Source of the DNA: Paenibacillus sp. YYML68
GTDB lineage: Bacteria > Bacillota > Bacilli > Paenibacillales > NBRC-103111
Direction: 5' to 3'
Assembly: GCF_027923405.1 (NCBI RefSeq)
Contig: NZ_BQYI01000001.1
Span: 3,202,501-3,266,500 of the forward strand
DNA: 64,000 bases
The position numbers and the translations under genes are program-made. Shown one piece after another: positions 46,845 to 56,016 of this stretch. Numbering within the stretch: the stretch's first letter is position 1; each line of letters begins with the position of its first letter. The notes under the pieces are model-generated. The model did not search any database. It was given only the letters and a program-made list of their open reading frames with translations, and was not told the origin of the DNA.

Positions 46845-48812
46845 TTAAGAGGCAGGCGACTGCTCGGTCGGCGCTGGCGTATCGCTTGGAGGCGCCCCTG
46901 TATCTGACAAGTAAATCCGAATCGTCGAGCCTTGCTCCACGCGCGCTCCCGGCTTCGGCACCTGATTCACAACCGTCTTCCCTACACCGGACTTCGCGAG
47001 CTCGAAGTTCATATTCAAGCTTTCATAAATGTCCGTCACCGTCATGCCGACCAGGTTCGGCACCTCGACAATCGGCGTGTCGCCGTACACATACTTGCGG
47101 TCAATCTGATCCTTACGCTGCGGCACCTTCATGTAACGAAGCGTATCCTCCATCATGTTCTTCACCAGAGGAGCCGCAATCAAACCACCGAACTGCAGCC
47201 CTTGCGGATCATCAACAGCTGCATAGATGACGACCTTCGGATCGTCAGCCGGCGCGAAGCCGATGAACGATACGATGTATTCGTCGGACGAGTATCGACC
47301 GTTGATAACCTTCTGCGCCGTACCCGTCTTGCCGCCGACCCGATAGCCGTCGATGAAGGCGTTGCGGCCTGTGCCGTTCGCGACGACGCTCTCGAGCGTC
47401 TCGCGCACCTGCTTCGACGTCTCCTCGGAGATGACCTGACGCACCATCGTCGGCTCGACCTTCGAGACGAGCTCGCCGTCCTCAGGCTTATACCAAGCGC
47501 GCGCGACGTGCGGCTGATACAGCTTCCCGCCGTTGATCGCAGCCGAGATCGCCGTAATTTGCTGAATGGGCGTCACGGACACACCTTGACCGAACGATGT
47601 GGTCGCGAGCTCAACTGGACCGACGCGCGACGGCTTGAACATGATGCCGGTCGCCTCGCCGCCGAGGTCGATGCCTGACTTTTTACCAAAGCCAAAATTG
47701 TGGATGTAATCAAACAGCTTCTCCTTGCCGACCGCCTGACCCATGACGACGAAGCCCGGGTTACACGAGTTCTCGACAACGTTGAGGAACGTCTCGCTGC
47801 CGTGGCCTTGACGCTTCCAGCAGCGCAGCCTCGCGCCGCCGACCTCGATCGAGCCCTTATCATAGAACGGATCGGTCAGCTTGATCTTCTTCTCCTCGAG
47901 CGCCGCCGCCAGCGTAATGATCTTGAACGTCGAGCCCGGCTCGTAAGCCATCCAGATCGGCAAGTTCCGGTTATAGTTCTCAACTGGGTATTCACGATAA
48001 TTGCCCGGCTCGTAGCCAGGCCTTGACGCCATCGCCAGCACCTCGCCGTTGTTCGGGTCCATCGCAATCGCGATGACATGCTTCGGCTGGTACTTCACCA
48101 TCGCCTGATCGAGCTCACGCTCCATGATCGTCTGGATATGGCTGTCAATCGTCAGCTGCAGGTTCAAGCCGTCCTTCGGCTCATGATACACATCGGACGA
48201 TCCGGGAATGAGCTTGCCGGAGGCGTCGACCAAGTATTGAATACTTCCTTTAATACCCGTAAGCAGTTTATCATACTTCAATTCTATGCCCGTCAGTCCT
48301 TGATTATCAATGCCTGTGAAGCCAAGCACGTGGGCAGCGAGTCCACCGAACGGATAATGCCGCTTGTTGTCCTCCCTGACGACGATGCCCGGCAGCTGCA
48401 GATTGCGAATTTCCTGCGCTTTTTCCTGCGTAATTTTGCGGCCGCCCGGCTTAATGTACACCTGTGAGCGACGTACCGTAATTTGCTTATAGACGTCCGC
48501 CTCATCCAGCCCGAGCGCCTCTGCGAGCTTCGAGGCCGTCATCTGCGCATCCTTGATCTGAACCGGGATCGCCATGACGGTAGGTGTACTGATATTGTAA
48601 GCGAGCTGAACACCGTTGCGGTCAATCAGCTCGCCCCGCTTCGCGGTAATTTCAATATTGCGGCGCCAGTTGTCCTCCGCTTCCTGGGACAATCTCGGCC
48701 CCATCCAAATCTGCACGTACGCGAGCCGCACCACCAGCGCGAAGAACAGGACCGTTCCTATAATCAATACGGCAAATAATCGGCGGCGAACCGTTACATT
48801 CGATGACCTCAT
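46845..48812 (-). CDS. spoVD: SpoVD-like sporulation penicillin-binding protein
   Basis: Class B transpeptidase. It has one N-terminal membrane helix (about 12-32), a dimerisation domain, the active-site EPGSTFKII (S-x-x-K), ENSCNPG (S-x-N) and GGKTGTAQK (K-T-G). One PASTA domain follows (VEVPNLVGMTVTDIYESLNMNFELAKSG), then a short TPAPTEQ tail. 655 residues. SpoVD makes cortex peptidoglycan together with the SEDS protein SpoVE encoded 6 kb downstream. The assignment over PBP2B rests on the order pbpB-spoVD-murE, as in Bacillus. Confidence 0.9.
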   Translation of the reverse strand: MRSSNVTVRRRLFAVLIIGTVLFFALVVRLAYVQIWMGPRLSQEAEDNWRRNIEITAKRGELIDRNGVQLAYNISTPTVMAIPVQIKDAQMTASKLAEALGLDEADVYKQITVRRSQVYIKPGGRKITQEKAQEIRNLQLPGIVVREDNKRHYPFGGLAAHVLGFTGIDNQGLTGIELKYDKLLTGIKGSIQYLVDASGKLIPGSSDVYHEPKDGLNLQLTIDSHIQTIMERELDQAMVKYQPKHVIAIAMDPNNGEVLAMASRPGYEPGNYREYPVENYNRNLPIWMAYEPGSTFKIITLAAALEEKKIKLTDPFYDKGSIEVGGARLRCWKRQGHGSETFLNVVENSCNPGFVVMGQAVGKEKLFDYIHNFGFGKKSGIDLGGEATGIMFKPSRVGPVELATTSFGQGVSVTPIQQITAISAAINGGKLYQPHVARAWYKPEDGELVSKVEPTMVRQVISEETSKQVRETLESVVANGTGRNAFIDGYRVGGKTGTAQKVINGRYSSDEYIVSFIGFAPADDPKVVIYAAVDDPQGLQFGGLIAAPLVKNMMEDTLRYMKVPQRKDQIDRKYVYGDTPIVEVPNLVGMTVTDIYESLNMNFELAKSGVGKTVVNQVPKPGARVEQGSTIRIYLSDTGAPPSDTPAPTEQSPAS

Positions 48813-48939
48813 GCCCGCTGCTTCCCCCTCCTGAACAAGAATGGTTTCATATCATCCCTATTCAGGACAACCGGGGGTTAGAACAAGCTGTGCGTAGCTT
48901 GACCTGCTATCGCTTGCTATGACTTGCCGTCGACCTGCT

Positions 48940-51213
48940 CTACTGCTTGACGCTTGTCGGCTTGGCGCCCTTCGACTCCGACGTCTTGGCGGCAGCCGGG
49001 GCTTGCTGCAGCTCCCGATACGACTTCAAGGTAAGCGTCAGCACCCGTTCCTCTCCTTCTCCCTCCAGCGACTGGTCAGCGACATAGCCTTCACCGGTAT
49101 AAGTGCAACGAAGCTTGAGCAGCGAGCACACCTCGAGCGCATCGCGAAGCGATTTGCCAGATAAGCTCGGTACGTCGATGCTCTCCGTCTCAGACAATCG
49201 GAGATAGATCGGCTGTGAGGGCTGAATATCAGCTCCGGGCATCGGAGATTGGCCGACGATCGTCTGTCCACGTCCGTGCAGCTCGAAGCTCAAGCCGCTT
49301 GCTTGAAGGAGCTCCCTCGCTTCCTCGACCGACTTGCCTGTCAGCTCAGGAGCCTGCACCGTCTCATCTAGCCCCGTCGTCAGCGTGCTGGCAGGAGCGG
49401 CCTGCACCTGCACGGTGGACGGCGCGACGCCGAGGTAGCGCAGCGACTGCGAGACGATCTCGCGGAACGCAGGCGCAGCGACTTCGCCGCCGAGCTGGTA
49501 ATTGCCGCCGAGGTCTGGCTCATCCGCAATAATCGCAACCAGTATACGCGGATTCTCGATCGGGGCATAGCCGATGAAGGAGATGACCCATTTGCCTTCT
49601 GCGTATCCTTTTTCACCCGAGACGACCTTGTTCGCCGTACCGGTCTTGCCTGCAATCCGATAACCATCAATATGAGCACGCTTGCCTGTGCCGATCTCCT
49701 GGTTAGATACGACCTGCTCGAGGTATTCGCTTACCTTGCTCGCGGTCTGGCTGGAGATCACCTGACGCACCACCTGCGGCTCGAACTTCTCGACGACTTC
49801 TCCCGTCTCGGGATTCGTAATCTCCTTAATAATATGTGGCTTCATCAGCTTGCCGCCGTTCGCTACAGCCGCATAGGCCGTCACCTGCTGAATCGCGGTC
49901 GCCGTCAAGCCTTGCCCGTACGTCGCGGTAGCAAATTCCGAAGGGAAGCGCATGTTCACGATTCCAGGCACCTCGCCTGGAAGATCTACGCCCGTCTTCA
50001 CGCCGAAGCCGAATCGATCGATCGCTTCGCGAAGCTTGTCTTGACCGAGCTTCTCCGTACCGAGCTTCACGAAGGCGACGTTACTGGAGCGAAGCAACCC
50101 TTCCAGATATGTAATCTTCCCCCAACCTGATATGTTATGGTCATGGAGCCTGCGGTCTGCGATCTTGATGGAGCCCGACTGGTACGTTTCGTTCGGATTG
50201 AACAAGCCCTGCTCCAGTGAAGCAGCCAGCGTCACCAGCTTGAACGTCGAGCCCGGCTCGTACTGCGAAGCAACAGCATGGTTAATATCGGCGCGCTCCT
50301 TCATCTCCCAATACTTGTTCGGGTTGAAATTCGGCACATTCGCAAGCCCAAGTATTTCCATCGTTTGTGGATCTACGGCAATCGCCGTCATGCTCTTCGG
50401 TTTATATTTATCGAATGATTTCTCAATTGCGCTCTCGAGATAGAATTGGATGTTCTTATCCAGCGTCAGCTTCACATTGTTGCCGTTCACTGCCGCCTTG
50501 TATCTGCGCTGCGAATCCGGCAGCTCTACACCGTACCGGTCCTTCTCATAGATGAGCCAGCCCGGACTTCCCTTCAGGTAGTTGTCGAGCGCGAGCTCCA
50601 GCCCCATCGCCGGCTTGTCCTCCTTATTCGTGTAGCCGATGACATGAGAGGCCAGCTTCTCCGACGGATAGAAGCGCTTGCGCTGCGGCAGCAGCAGAAT
50701 GCCTGTGCTGTTGTTCTTCTTATCCAGCTTCGACTCCAGCTCCGCCTTCAGCAGCTTAATCTTGTCAGCCGTCGCGGCGTCGATCTTCCAGCCTTCGTTG
50801 CCAAGCTCTACCTGCGCGTAATAAGCGCCGGTGTCCTCGCGCTTCCGATTCAGTCTCGTGCGGATCCGCTCCTCCATCGCGATGAGCGAGCCCGCGTCGT
50901 CCGGCTTGCTGAGAATAGCGGCCAGTCCCTTAATGACGTCGAGCTCCAGCCCCTTCTCCATAATGGTCCGCGGCTCCAGTGCCACCGTATAGCTCGGTGC
51001 ATCCTCGGCCAGCACTCTCCCGCTCCGGTCTACGATCGAGCCCCGTACAGCCGGAATCTCCTTGTCGTGCGCCCACTTCTCCTTCGCCTGGGAGAGCAAC
51101 TCCTCGCCCTGCACGATCTGTACCCAATACAGTCGGCTAATCAGAACAGCAAAAAGGAGGGTAAACCCCCCTCCGATAAGAAGCGAACGCAGCATTACTT
51201 GTTTGGTCATCAT
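48940..51213 (-). CDS. pbpB: division penicillin-binding protein 2B (FtsI-type)
   Basis: Class B transpeptidase of the septum. N-terminal helix (about 9-29), then the dimerisation domain, EPGSTFKLV, SSNVAFVKLG and AGKTGTANK active-site motifs. Two C-terminal PASTA repeats follow (VQAPELTGKSVEEARELLQASG and IDVPSLSGKSLRDALEVCS), then a basic Ala/Lys/Ser tail. 757 residues. Two neighbouring ATG codons (51213, 51210) follow GGAGGG. It works with FtsL and DivIB encoded in the same cluster. Confidence 0.94.
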   Translation of the reverse strand: MMTKQVMLRSLLIGGGFTLLFAVLISRLYWVQIVQGEELLSQAKEKWAHDKEIPAVRGSIVDRSGRVLAEDAPSYTVALEPRTIMEKGLELDVIKGLAAILSKPDDAGSLIAMEERIRTRLNRKREDTGAYYAQVELGNEGWKIDAATADKIKLLKAELESKLDKKNNSTGILLLPQRKRFYPSEKLASHVIGYTNKEDKPAMGLELALDNYLKGSPGWLIYEKDRYGVELPDSQRRYKAAVNGNNVKLTLDKNIQFYLESAIEKSFDKYKPKSMTAIAVDPQTMEILGLANVPNFNPNKYWEMKERADINHAVASQYEPGSTFKLVTLAASLEQGLFNPNETYQSGSIKIADRRLHDHNISGWGKITYLEGLLRSSNVAFVKLGTEKLGQDKLREAIDRFGFGVKTGVDLPGEVPGIVNMRFPSEFATATYGQGLTATAIQQVTAYAAVANGGKLMKPHIIKEITNPETGEVVEKFEPQVVRQVISSQTASKVSEYLEQVVSNQEIGTGKRAHIDGYRIAGKTGTANKVVSGEKGYAEGKWVISFIGYAPIENPRILVAIIADEPDLGGNYQLGGEVAAPAFREIVSQSLRYLGVAPSTVQVQAAPASTLTTGLDETVQAPELTGKSVEEARELLQASGLSFELHGRGQTIVGQSPMPGADIQPSQPIYLRLSETESIDVPSLSGKSLRDALEVCSLLKLRCTYTGEGYVADQSLEGEGEERVLTLTLKSYRELQQAPAAAKTSESKGAKPTSVKQ

Positions 51214-51240
51214 CGATCCCTCCGGTACGGTCCTATGAAA

Positions 51241-51786
51241 TCAGGGCTGAACCTTCGTCGTGCTCGCCGAGGCCGTTGCCTTGCCTGCTGGCGATGCGCT
51301 GGAAGCGCTAGCCGTGGCGCCTGCAGGAGCGGCCTTGCCACTTACAGTGCTGCTGCTTGCTGCTGTGCTCTTTGGCTTCGCCGACTGCGTCGCTGAAGCG
51401 GACTTCGGCTTCGCCGCGCCCTCGTTCTTCACCTGACCGGGCTCAGCTGTGCTGAAGCCGAGCTGCTTCGCCTGCTCCAGCATCCGGTGCGGCTCCAGCG
51501 CTGCGTCGAGCTTCTGCTTCAGAATGCTGTTCTCTGCCTCCAGCTTCGCCACCTGCTGCTCGATCGCCTTAATGCTGGCGCTCATTTCATAGATTTGGGC
51601 GTAACGCCATATGATAGTGCCTGCAACAATAACGCAGATCACAACCGTGAACAGATACAGCAGCTTCTCTTGCATCGGCAGCGATTTGGAGCGATAGACG
51701 ACACGCTTCGTTTCCTTCACCTTTACCTTACGCGGCGACTCCGTCCGCTGCTCCACGGCTAAGTTTCCATGAATGTATGCAGGCAA
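51241..51786 (-). CDS. ftsL: division protein FtsL with long C-terminal tail
   Basis: Bitopic coiled-coil protein of the FtsL-DivIC-DivIB complex. A basic tail (KVKVKETKRVVYRSKS), one membrane helix (LLYLFTVVICVIVAGTIIW) and a heptad region (IKAIEQQVAKLEAENSILKQKLDA) precede a low-complexity tail of about 70 residues rich in Ala, Ser, Thr, Lys and Pro. I place the start at TTG 51786, 7 bases after AAGGGGAG; a frame beginning at 51846 would lie inside rsmH. 181 residues, against roughly 117 in Bacillus subtilis. Confidence 0.88.
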   Translation of the reverse strand: MPAYIHGNLAVEQRTESPRKVKVKETKRVVYRSKSLPMQEKLLYLFTVVICVIVAGTIIWRYAQIYEMSASIKAIEQQVAKLEAENSILKQKLDAALEPHRMLEQAKQLGFSTAEPGQVKNEGAAKPKSASATQSAKPKSTAASSSTVSGKAAPAGATASASSASPAGKATASASTTKVQP

Positions 51787-51799
51787 TATGGCTCTCCCC

Positions 51800-52756
51800 T
51801 TATTGTGTAATTTTTTCTGCGACGCGCAGCTTCGCGGATCGGGCACGCGGGTTCGCTTCCAGCTCCACCGTTCCCGGCTCGATCGGCTTACGGTTAACGA
51901 GCTTCAGCTCGCCGTGCGGGCTGCACACACACATCGGCAGCGCCGGCGGGCATGTGCACTTCGCCACGTAGCTGGCGAACGTCTGCTTGCAGATGCGATC
52001 CTCCAGCGAGTGGAACGTAATGACTGCCGCCCGGCCGCCCGGCGCAAGACAGCGTACCGCTTGCTTCAGCGCATCCTCGAACGCGCCGAGCTCGTCATTG
52101 ACAGCGATGCGCAGCGCCTGGAAGCTGCGCTTGGCAGGATGCGGTCCTGTACGGCGCGCAGCCGCCGGTATACCTTCCTTGATCAGCTCCACGAGCTGCC
52201 CGGTCGTCTCGATGACGCCGGATTGCCGGGCTGCCGCAATGTTAGCTGCAATGCGACGAGCGAACTTCTCCTCACCATATTCGAACAAGATGTCGGCGAT
52301 CTCCTTCTCCGACCATTCGTTGACGATCTCCTTCGCGGTCAGCGGCGCCGTACGGTCCATACGCATATCCAGCTCGGCATCGTGGTTGTAGCTGAAGCCG
52401 CGGTCGGCCTCGTCCAGCTGCGGCGACGACACGCCAAGATCGAACAGAATACCGTCCACCTGAGGCTTACCGCTACGGTTCGCCTTCGGGATGAGCGCGA
52501 GCTCCTGCTCGAGATAACGAAAGTTGCTGCGCACCAGCTGCACCCGGTCCATGACACCGGCGAGACGCTCCCTTGCGTTCGTGAGCGCAATGTCGTCTTG
52601 ATCGAACGCAATAAGCAGTCCGTCAGGTCCGAGCTGACTTGCAATCTCCAAGCTATGTCCGGCTCCTCCGAGTGTGCAATCGACATACACGCCGTCCGGC
52701 TTAATATGTAAGGCATCAACAGCTTCTTGCTTAAGTACGGTCACATGATGAAACAC
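51800..52756 (-). CDS. rsmH: 16S rRNA m4C1402 methyltransferase
   Basis: N4-methylates C1402 of 16S rRNA using S-adenosylmethionine. SAM site [53 protein letters not shown], and [15 protein letters not shown]. The start is GTG 52756 ([13 protein letters not shown]), with AGGAGG 8 bases upstream; an ATG six codons earlier overlaps that site. 318 residues. Confidence 0.96.
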   Translation of the reverse strand: MFHHVTVLKQEAVDALHIKPDGVYVDCTLGGAGHSLEIASQLGPDGLLIAFDQDDIALTNARERLAGVMDRVQLVRSNFRYLEQELALIPKANRSGKPQVDGILFDLGVSSPQLDEADRGFSYNHDAELDMRMDRTAPLTAKEIVNEWSEKEIADILFEYGEEKFARRIAANIAAARQSGVIETTGQLVELIKEGIPAAARRTGPHPAKRSFQALRIAVNDELGAFEDALKQAVRCLAPGGRAAVITFHSLEDRICKQTFASYVAKCTCPPALPMCVCSPHGELKLVNRKPIEPGTVELEANPRARSAKLRVAEKITQ

Positions 52757-52789
52757 GGCACTAACCTCCTGCATCGGTGTCTGTCTGGG

Positions 52790-53227
52790 CTATAGGTCAA
52801 AGTTGAAGTCGACGAGCTTCTCGGCCATCTCCGCGAACGAATCCTCCGATTGCTGGAAATAGCTTTCCCAGATCGCCTTGCTCCAAATCTCCACCCGATT
52901 GGAGACGCCGATGACGACGCAATCCTTCTCGAGCTTGGCATGGTCGACCAGCGTCCTCGGCAAATTGACCCGCCCCTGCTTGTCCAGCTCGCATTCGGTC
53001 GCGCCGGAAAAGAAAAAACGCGTAAATGCGCGCGCATCTGACTTCATTAACGGCAGCGCCTTGAGCTTCTGCTCCAGCACCGCCCATTCCTGCATAGGGT
53101 AAACGAACAAGCATTGATCCAGGCCGCGTGTGACGATGAACGATGCTCCGAGGGCTTCTCGAAATTTGGCAGGCACGATCATTCTGCCCTTTTCGTCGAT
53201 TGCGTGTTGGTACTCCCCCAAGAACAC
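52790..53227 (-). CDS. mraZ: transcriptional regulator MraZ
   Basis: DNA-binding repressor of its own operon in other bacteria. Two SpoVT/AbrB-like repeats are seen: [13 protein letters not shown] and [12 protein letters not shown]. The more likely start is the second of two adjacent GTG codons (53227), giving [14 protein letters not shown] as in the family. Length 145 residues. The ribosome binding site GGGGG is also the fourth MraZ-type box, so repressor binding covers both promoter-proximal and start-proximal DNA. Confidence 0.95.
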   Translation of the reverse strand: MFLGEYQHAIDEKGRMIVPAKFREALGASFIVTRGLDQCLFVYPMQEWAVLEQKLKALPLMKSDARAFTRFFFSGATECELDKQGRVNLPRTLVDHAKLEKDCVVIGVSNRVEIWSKAIWESYFQQSEDSFAEMAEKLVDFNFDL

Positions 53228-53235
53228 CACTCGTC

Positions 53236-53272
53236 ACCCCCTTTTCACCACTTTACCCCACTTCCTACCACT
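53236..53272 (-). promoter_or_regulatory. MraZ boxes upstream of mraZ
   Basis: On the minus strand GTGGT, GTGGG, GTGGT and GGGGG (53267-53271, 53257-53261, 53247-53251, 53237-53241) repeat with a strict 10-base period. This is the known MraZ-site pattern of TGGGN-like boxes with 5-base spacers. TTGTCA-N17-TACAAG just upstream is a weak promoter candidate. Confidence 0.7.
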
Positions 53273-53301
53273 TGTACAGTTTATTATTCGCGTTGACAAA
53301 C

Positions 53302-53340
53302 AAAAATCCTGCCTCATCTTACGATGAGCACAGGATTTTT
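53302..53340. terminator. bidirectional terminator between the DUF4349 gene and mraZ
   Basis: AAAAATCCTG and CAGGATTTTT flank an inner CATC-TTAC-GATG stem. On the minus strand it ends the DUF4349 transcript, just before the division cluster promoter. Confidence 0.85.
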
Positions 53341-53363
53341 CGAACAATTTATGAGCCGTCCTC

Positions 53364-54506
53364 TTATTTGTTCGGGTTCTTCGGCTTGTCGCCGCCCACA
53401 GCTCCCTCTTGACCCTCATCCGATGCGGAGCTGTCTGCTTCTGCTTCTGCTTCTGCTTCTGCTTTCGCGCCGAGCAGCTGCTTGTTCTCCTCTGCCAACC
53501 GTCTGCGAACATCGACAGAGCTCGCCCGCCGTCTACGTCTCATCCACCACACTGGCAGCCCGACTACAAGGCACAGTACAATTATCGGCAGCGCGCCAGC
53601 CAGCAGCACAACCGCTCCTTGCATAATGACGCTCAGCACCGCAATCGAGCCGTTCAGCGCATCCGACGCTCTTGTCCAGAGCGGCCCCCGCTCCTGACTG
53701 CGAATGACGTCTGCCGAGCCGATCTTCTCCGTAATGCGCAGATCGATCGTCGAGTAAGCGACGTTCTGCTCCAGGTACCGCATCCGCCCCTTAATGCGCT
53801 CGATCTCCTCCTGTACCTTACCTAGCTCCGCCGAGAACGCCACCAGCTCCTCCGCCTTCGTCGCCTTCTCCATGAACGAGACGAGACGCAATTCAACGAG
53901 CTCCTTCGCCTTCAGTCTCGAGCTAAGATCGACGAACTCCTCCGTCACGTCCTGCCCCTCCATCGATTTGCGCATCGACGGATTGATCTTCTCCAGCTCA
54001 GCGAGCAGCGAAGTGAAGCCGCTCGCCGGTACCTTAATGATGAAGCTGCCGCTACGGTCCGAGGCGCTCGAGCTCTCGTTGAACGTCAGTACGTAGCCGC
54101 CGGACATGCGTACAGCCTCCTGCACGAGCGTCTCCGTCTCATCATAGCTGTCGACCTGCATTGTGAGGTTGGCACGATACATGATCTTGCGACTGAACAC
54201 GTCATTGCTCTGCGGTGCGGTCTGACCATTGAAGCCTCCGCTTCGCTCCTGCGCGGACTGTGAGCCCGGCGACTGCGGCTGAGCCGTATTCGCCTCGCCG
54301 CCTGCAGACGCTGGAGACTCCTGCTTGGCCGTGTTCGCCGCTTCGTTCATCATCGCTTTCATCTGCGTTGAGTCCGTCGCTGTCGCCCCGCCATAGCTCG
54401 CCATCTCAGATTTCGCCCCATCTGCCCCGCACCCCGACAGCAGCAGCGCCAGCGCCGCTGCCGTCACGAGAAGCTTGCTCCCTGTCTCTCTTCTGGCCTC
54501 TCTCAT
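53364..54506 (-). CDS. DUF4349 lipoprotein
   Basis: A lipoprotein with lipobox LLLSGC (Cys26) and a low-complexity Ser/Gln/Ala linker to about residue 100. The DUF4349 domain follows (RKIMYRANLTMQVDSYDETETLVQEAV, GGYVLTFNESS, ELGKVQEEIERIKGRMRYLEQNVAYSTIDLRI). Next is a membrane segment near residues 295-320 and a basic cytosolic stretch (WWMRRRRRAS). The tail contains AEAEAEAEAD, coded by five tandem hexamers (TCTGCT on the plus strand, 53434-53463). Such proteins are of unknown function; coiled-coil sensing at the envelope is a guess. AGGGGG precedes the ATG. Confidence 0.85.
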   Translation of the reverse strand: MREARRETGSKLLVTAAALALLLSGCGADGAKSEMASYGGATATDSTQMKAMMNEAANTAKQESPASAGGEANTAQPQSPGSQSAQERSGGFNGQTAPQSNDVFSRKIMYRANLTMQVDSYDETETLVQEAVRMSGGYVLTFNESSSASDRSGSFIIKVPASGFTSLLAELEKINPSMRKSMEGQDVTEEFVDLSSRLKAKELVELRLVSFMEKATKAEELVAFSAELGKVQEEIERIKGRMRYLEQNVAYSTIDLRITEKIGSADVIRSQERGPLWTRASDALNGSIAVLSVIMQGAVVLLAGALPIIVLCLVVGLPVWWMRRRRRASSVDVRRRLAEENKQLLGAKAEAEAEAEADSSASDEGQEGAVGGDKPKNPNK

Positions 54507-54622
54507 CTCTTAAGATCCCCCTATGTACCTCTGATTGGTCGCGGCCGCCATACAGCGAGCAGCCGCTCCAATCTCAAGACGCAGCGGGATGGATCGATGT
54601 TGCAGTCCTTACCATTTCTGCT

Positions 54623-54676
54623 AAAAAAACAAAACCGCCCTCGGCATAGACATGCGTCTACGCCAGAAAGCGGTTC
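54623..54676 (-). terminator. ahcY terminator
   Basis: On the minus strand AACCGC...GCGGTT enclose an inner GGCGTAGAC-GCAT-GTCTATGCC stem, followed by TTGTTTTTTT. It lies about 45 bases after the ahcY stop. Confidence 0.85.
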
Positions 54677-54719
54677 TACTTATGAATCATGCAGCAGCCT
54701 TCGCCGCCGCCCTCACTAC

Positions 54720-55985
54720 TTAATGCTCAGCCCAGCTGTCCAGGTACGCCTTCTGCTCGCCAGTAAGCGAGTCGATCCCCATACCGAGCGCCGCCAGCTT
54801 GAAGCGCGCCACCTGCTCATCAAGCTCATACGGCACATTGACGACCTTGCTGCCGATCTGCTTATAATTGTCGTTCACGTACTTCAGCGACATCGCCTGC
54901 AGCGCGAACGTCATATCCATAATTTCGGCAGGGTGACCGTCACCAGCTGCCAGATTCACAAGGCGGCCTTCAGCAAGCACGTAGAACTTGCGTCCGTCCT
55001 TGAGCGAATATTCTTCGATGTTGCGGCGCACCGTACGCTTCGACACCGACAGCGCCTCCAGCTCCGGCTTGTTCACCTCAACGTCGAAGTGTCCGGCGTT
55101 CGACAAGATCGCGCCATCCTTCATTACTTCATAGTGCTCGCCACGGATGACGTCGCGGTTGCCTGTCACGGTCACGAAGAAGTCGCCGACCTTCGCCGCC
55201 TCGACCATCGGCATCACAGCGAAGCCGTCCATGTACGCCTCAACGGCCTTGATCGCATCGATCTCGGTCACGATAACGTTCGCGCCCAAGCCTTTGGCAC
55301 GCAGCGCCACCCCTTTGCCGCACCAGCCGTAGCCGCAGACGACAACCGTCTTACCCGCCACAACGAGGTTCGTCGTCCGGTTAATGCCGTCCCATACCGA
55401 TTGACCCGTACCGTAACGGTTGTCGAACAAATATTTGCAGAACGCATCGTTCACTGCTACCATCGGGAATTGCAGCTGGCCGTCCTTCTCGAGCGACTTC
55501 AAGCGCAGAATGCCAGTCGTCGTCTCCTCCGCGCCGCCGCGCACCTTCTTGAGCAGATCCTTGCGCTCGGAGTGAAGAATCGTCACCAGGTCGCCGCCGT
55601 CATCGATGATCAGGTCCGGCTCTGTCTCGAGCGTCTTGATCATGTGCTCCTTGTACTCCTGCGGGTCTGGATTGTACTTCGCGAACACCGTAATACCGTC
55701 CTCGACGAGCGCCGCGCACACATCGTCCTGCGTGGAGAGCGGGTTGCTGCCGCAAATTGCGACCTCCGCGCCGCCAGCCTGTACGACCTTCGCCAAATAC
55801 GCCGTCTTCGCCTCAAGGTGAAGCGAAATCGCCACCTTCAGCCCTTGGAACGGCTTTTCCTTCTCGAATTGCTCGCGAATCTTGTTCAACACTGGCATAT
55901 GGGCGTTCACCCAATCAATCTTCAGGTGCCCCTCATAGGCAAGGTTAATATCGCGAATACTGCTGCGGTCGATCGTACTAGCCAT
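54720..55985 (-). CDS. ahcY: adenosylhomocysteinase
   Basis: Hydrolyses S-adenosylhomocysteine to homocysteine and adenosine using bound NAD. It has HLEAKTAYLAKVVQAGGAEV, CGSNPLSTQDDVCAALVE, the NAD-binding VVVCGYGWCGKGVALRAKGLGANV and the C-terminal VPYELDEQVARFKLAALG. I choose ATG 55985 (MASTIDRSS), 8 bases after GAGGAGG; a longer frame overlaps bshC. 421 residues. It lies 31 bases after bshC and is probably co-transcribed. Bacillus subtilis instead uses MtnN and LuxS for this job. Confidence 0.94.
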   Translation of the reverse strand: MASTIDRSSIRDINLAYEGHLKIDWVNAHMPVLNKIREQFEKEKPFQGLKVAISLHLEAKTAYLAKVVQAGGAEVAICGSNPLSTQDDVCAALVEDGITVFAKYNPDPQEYKEHMIKTLETEPDLIIDDGGDLVTILHSERKDLLKKVRGGAEETTTGILRLKSLEKDGQLQFPMVAVNDAFCKYLFDNRYGTGQSVWDGINRTTNLVVAGKTVVVCGYGWCGKGVALRAKGLGANVIVTEIDAIKAVEAYMDGFAVMPMVEAAKVGDFFVTVTGNRDVIRGEHYEVMKDGAILSNAGHFDVEVNKPELEALSVSKRTVRRNIEEYSLKDGRKFYVLAEGRLVNLAAGDGHPAEIMDMTFALQAMSLKYVNDNYKQIGSKVVNVPYELDEQVARFKLAALGMGIDSLTGEQKAYLDSWAEH

Positions 55986-56016
55986 TATAATATCCTCCTC
56001 ATATGTCGCTATGCGA

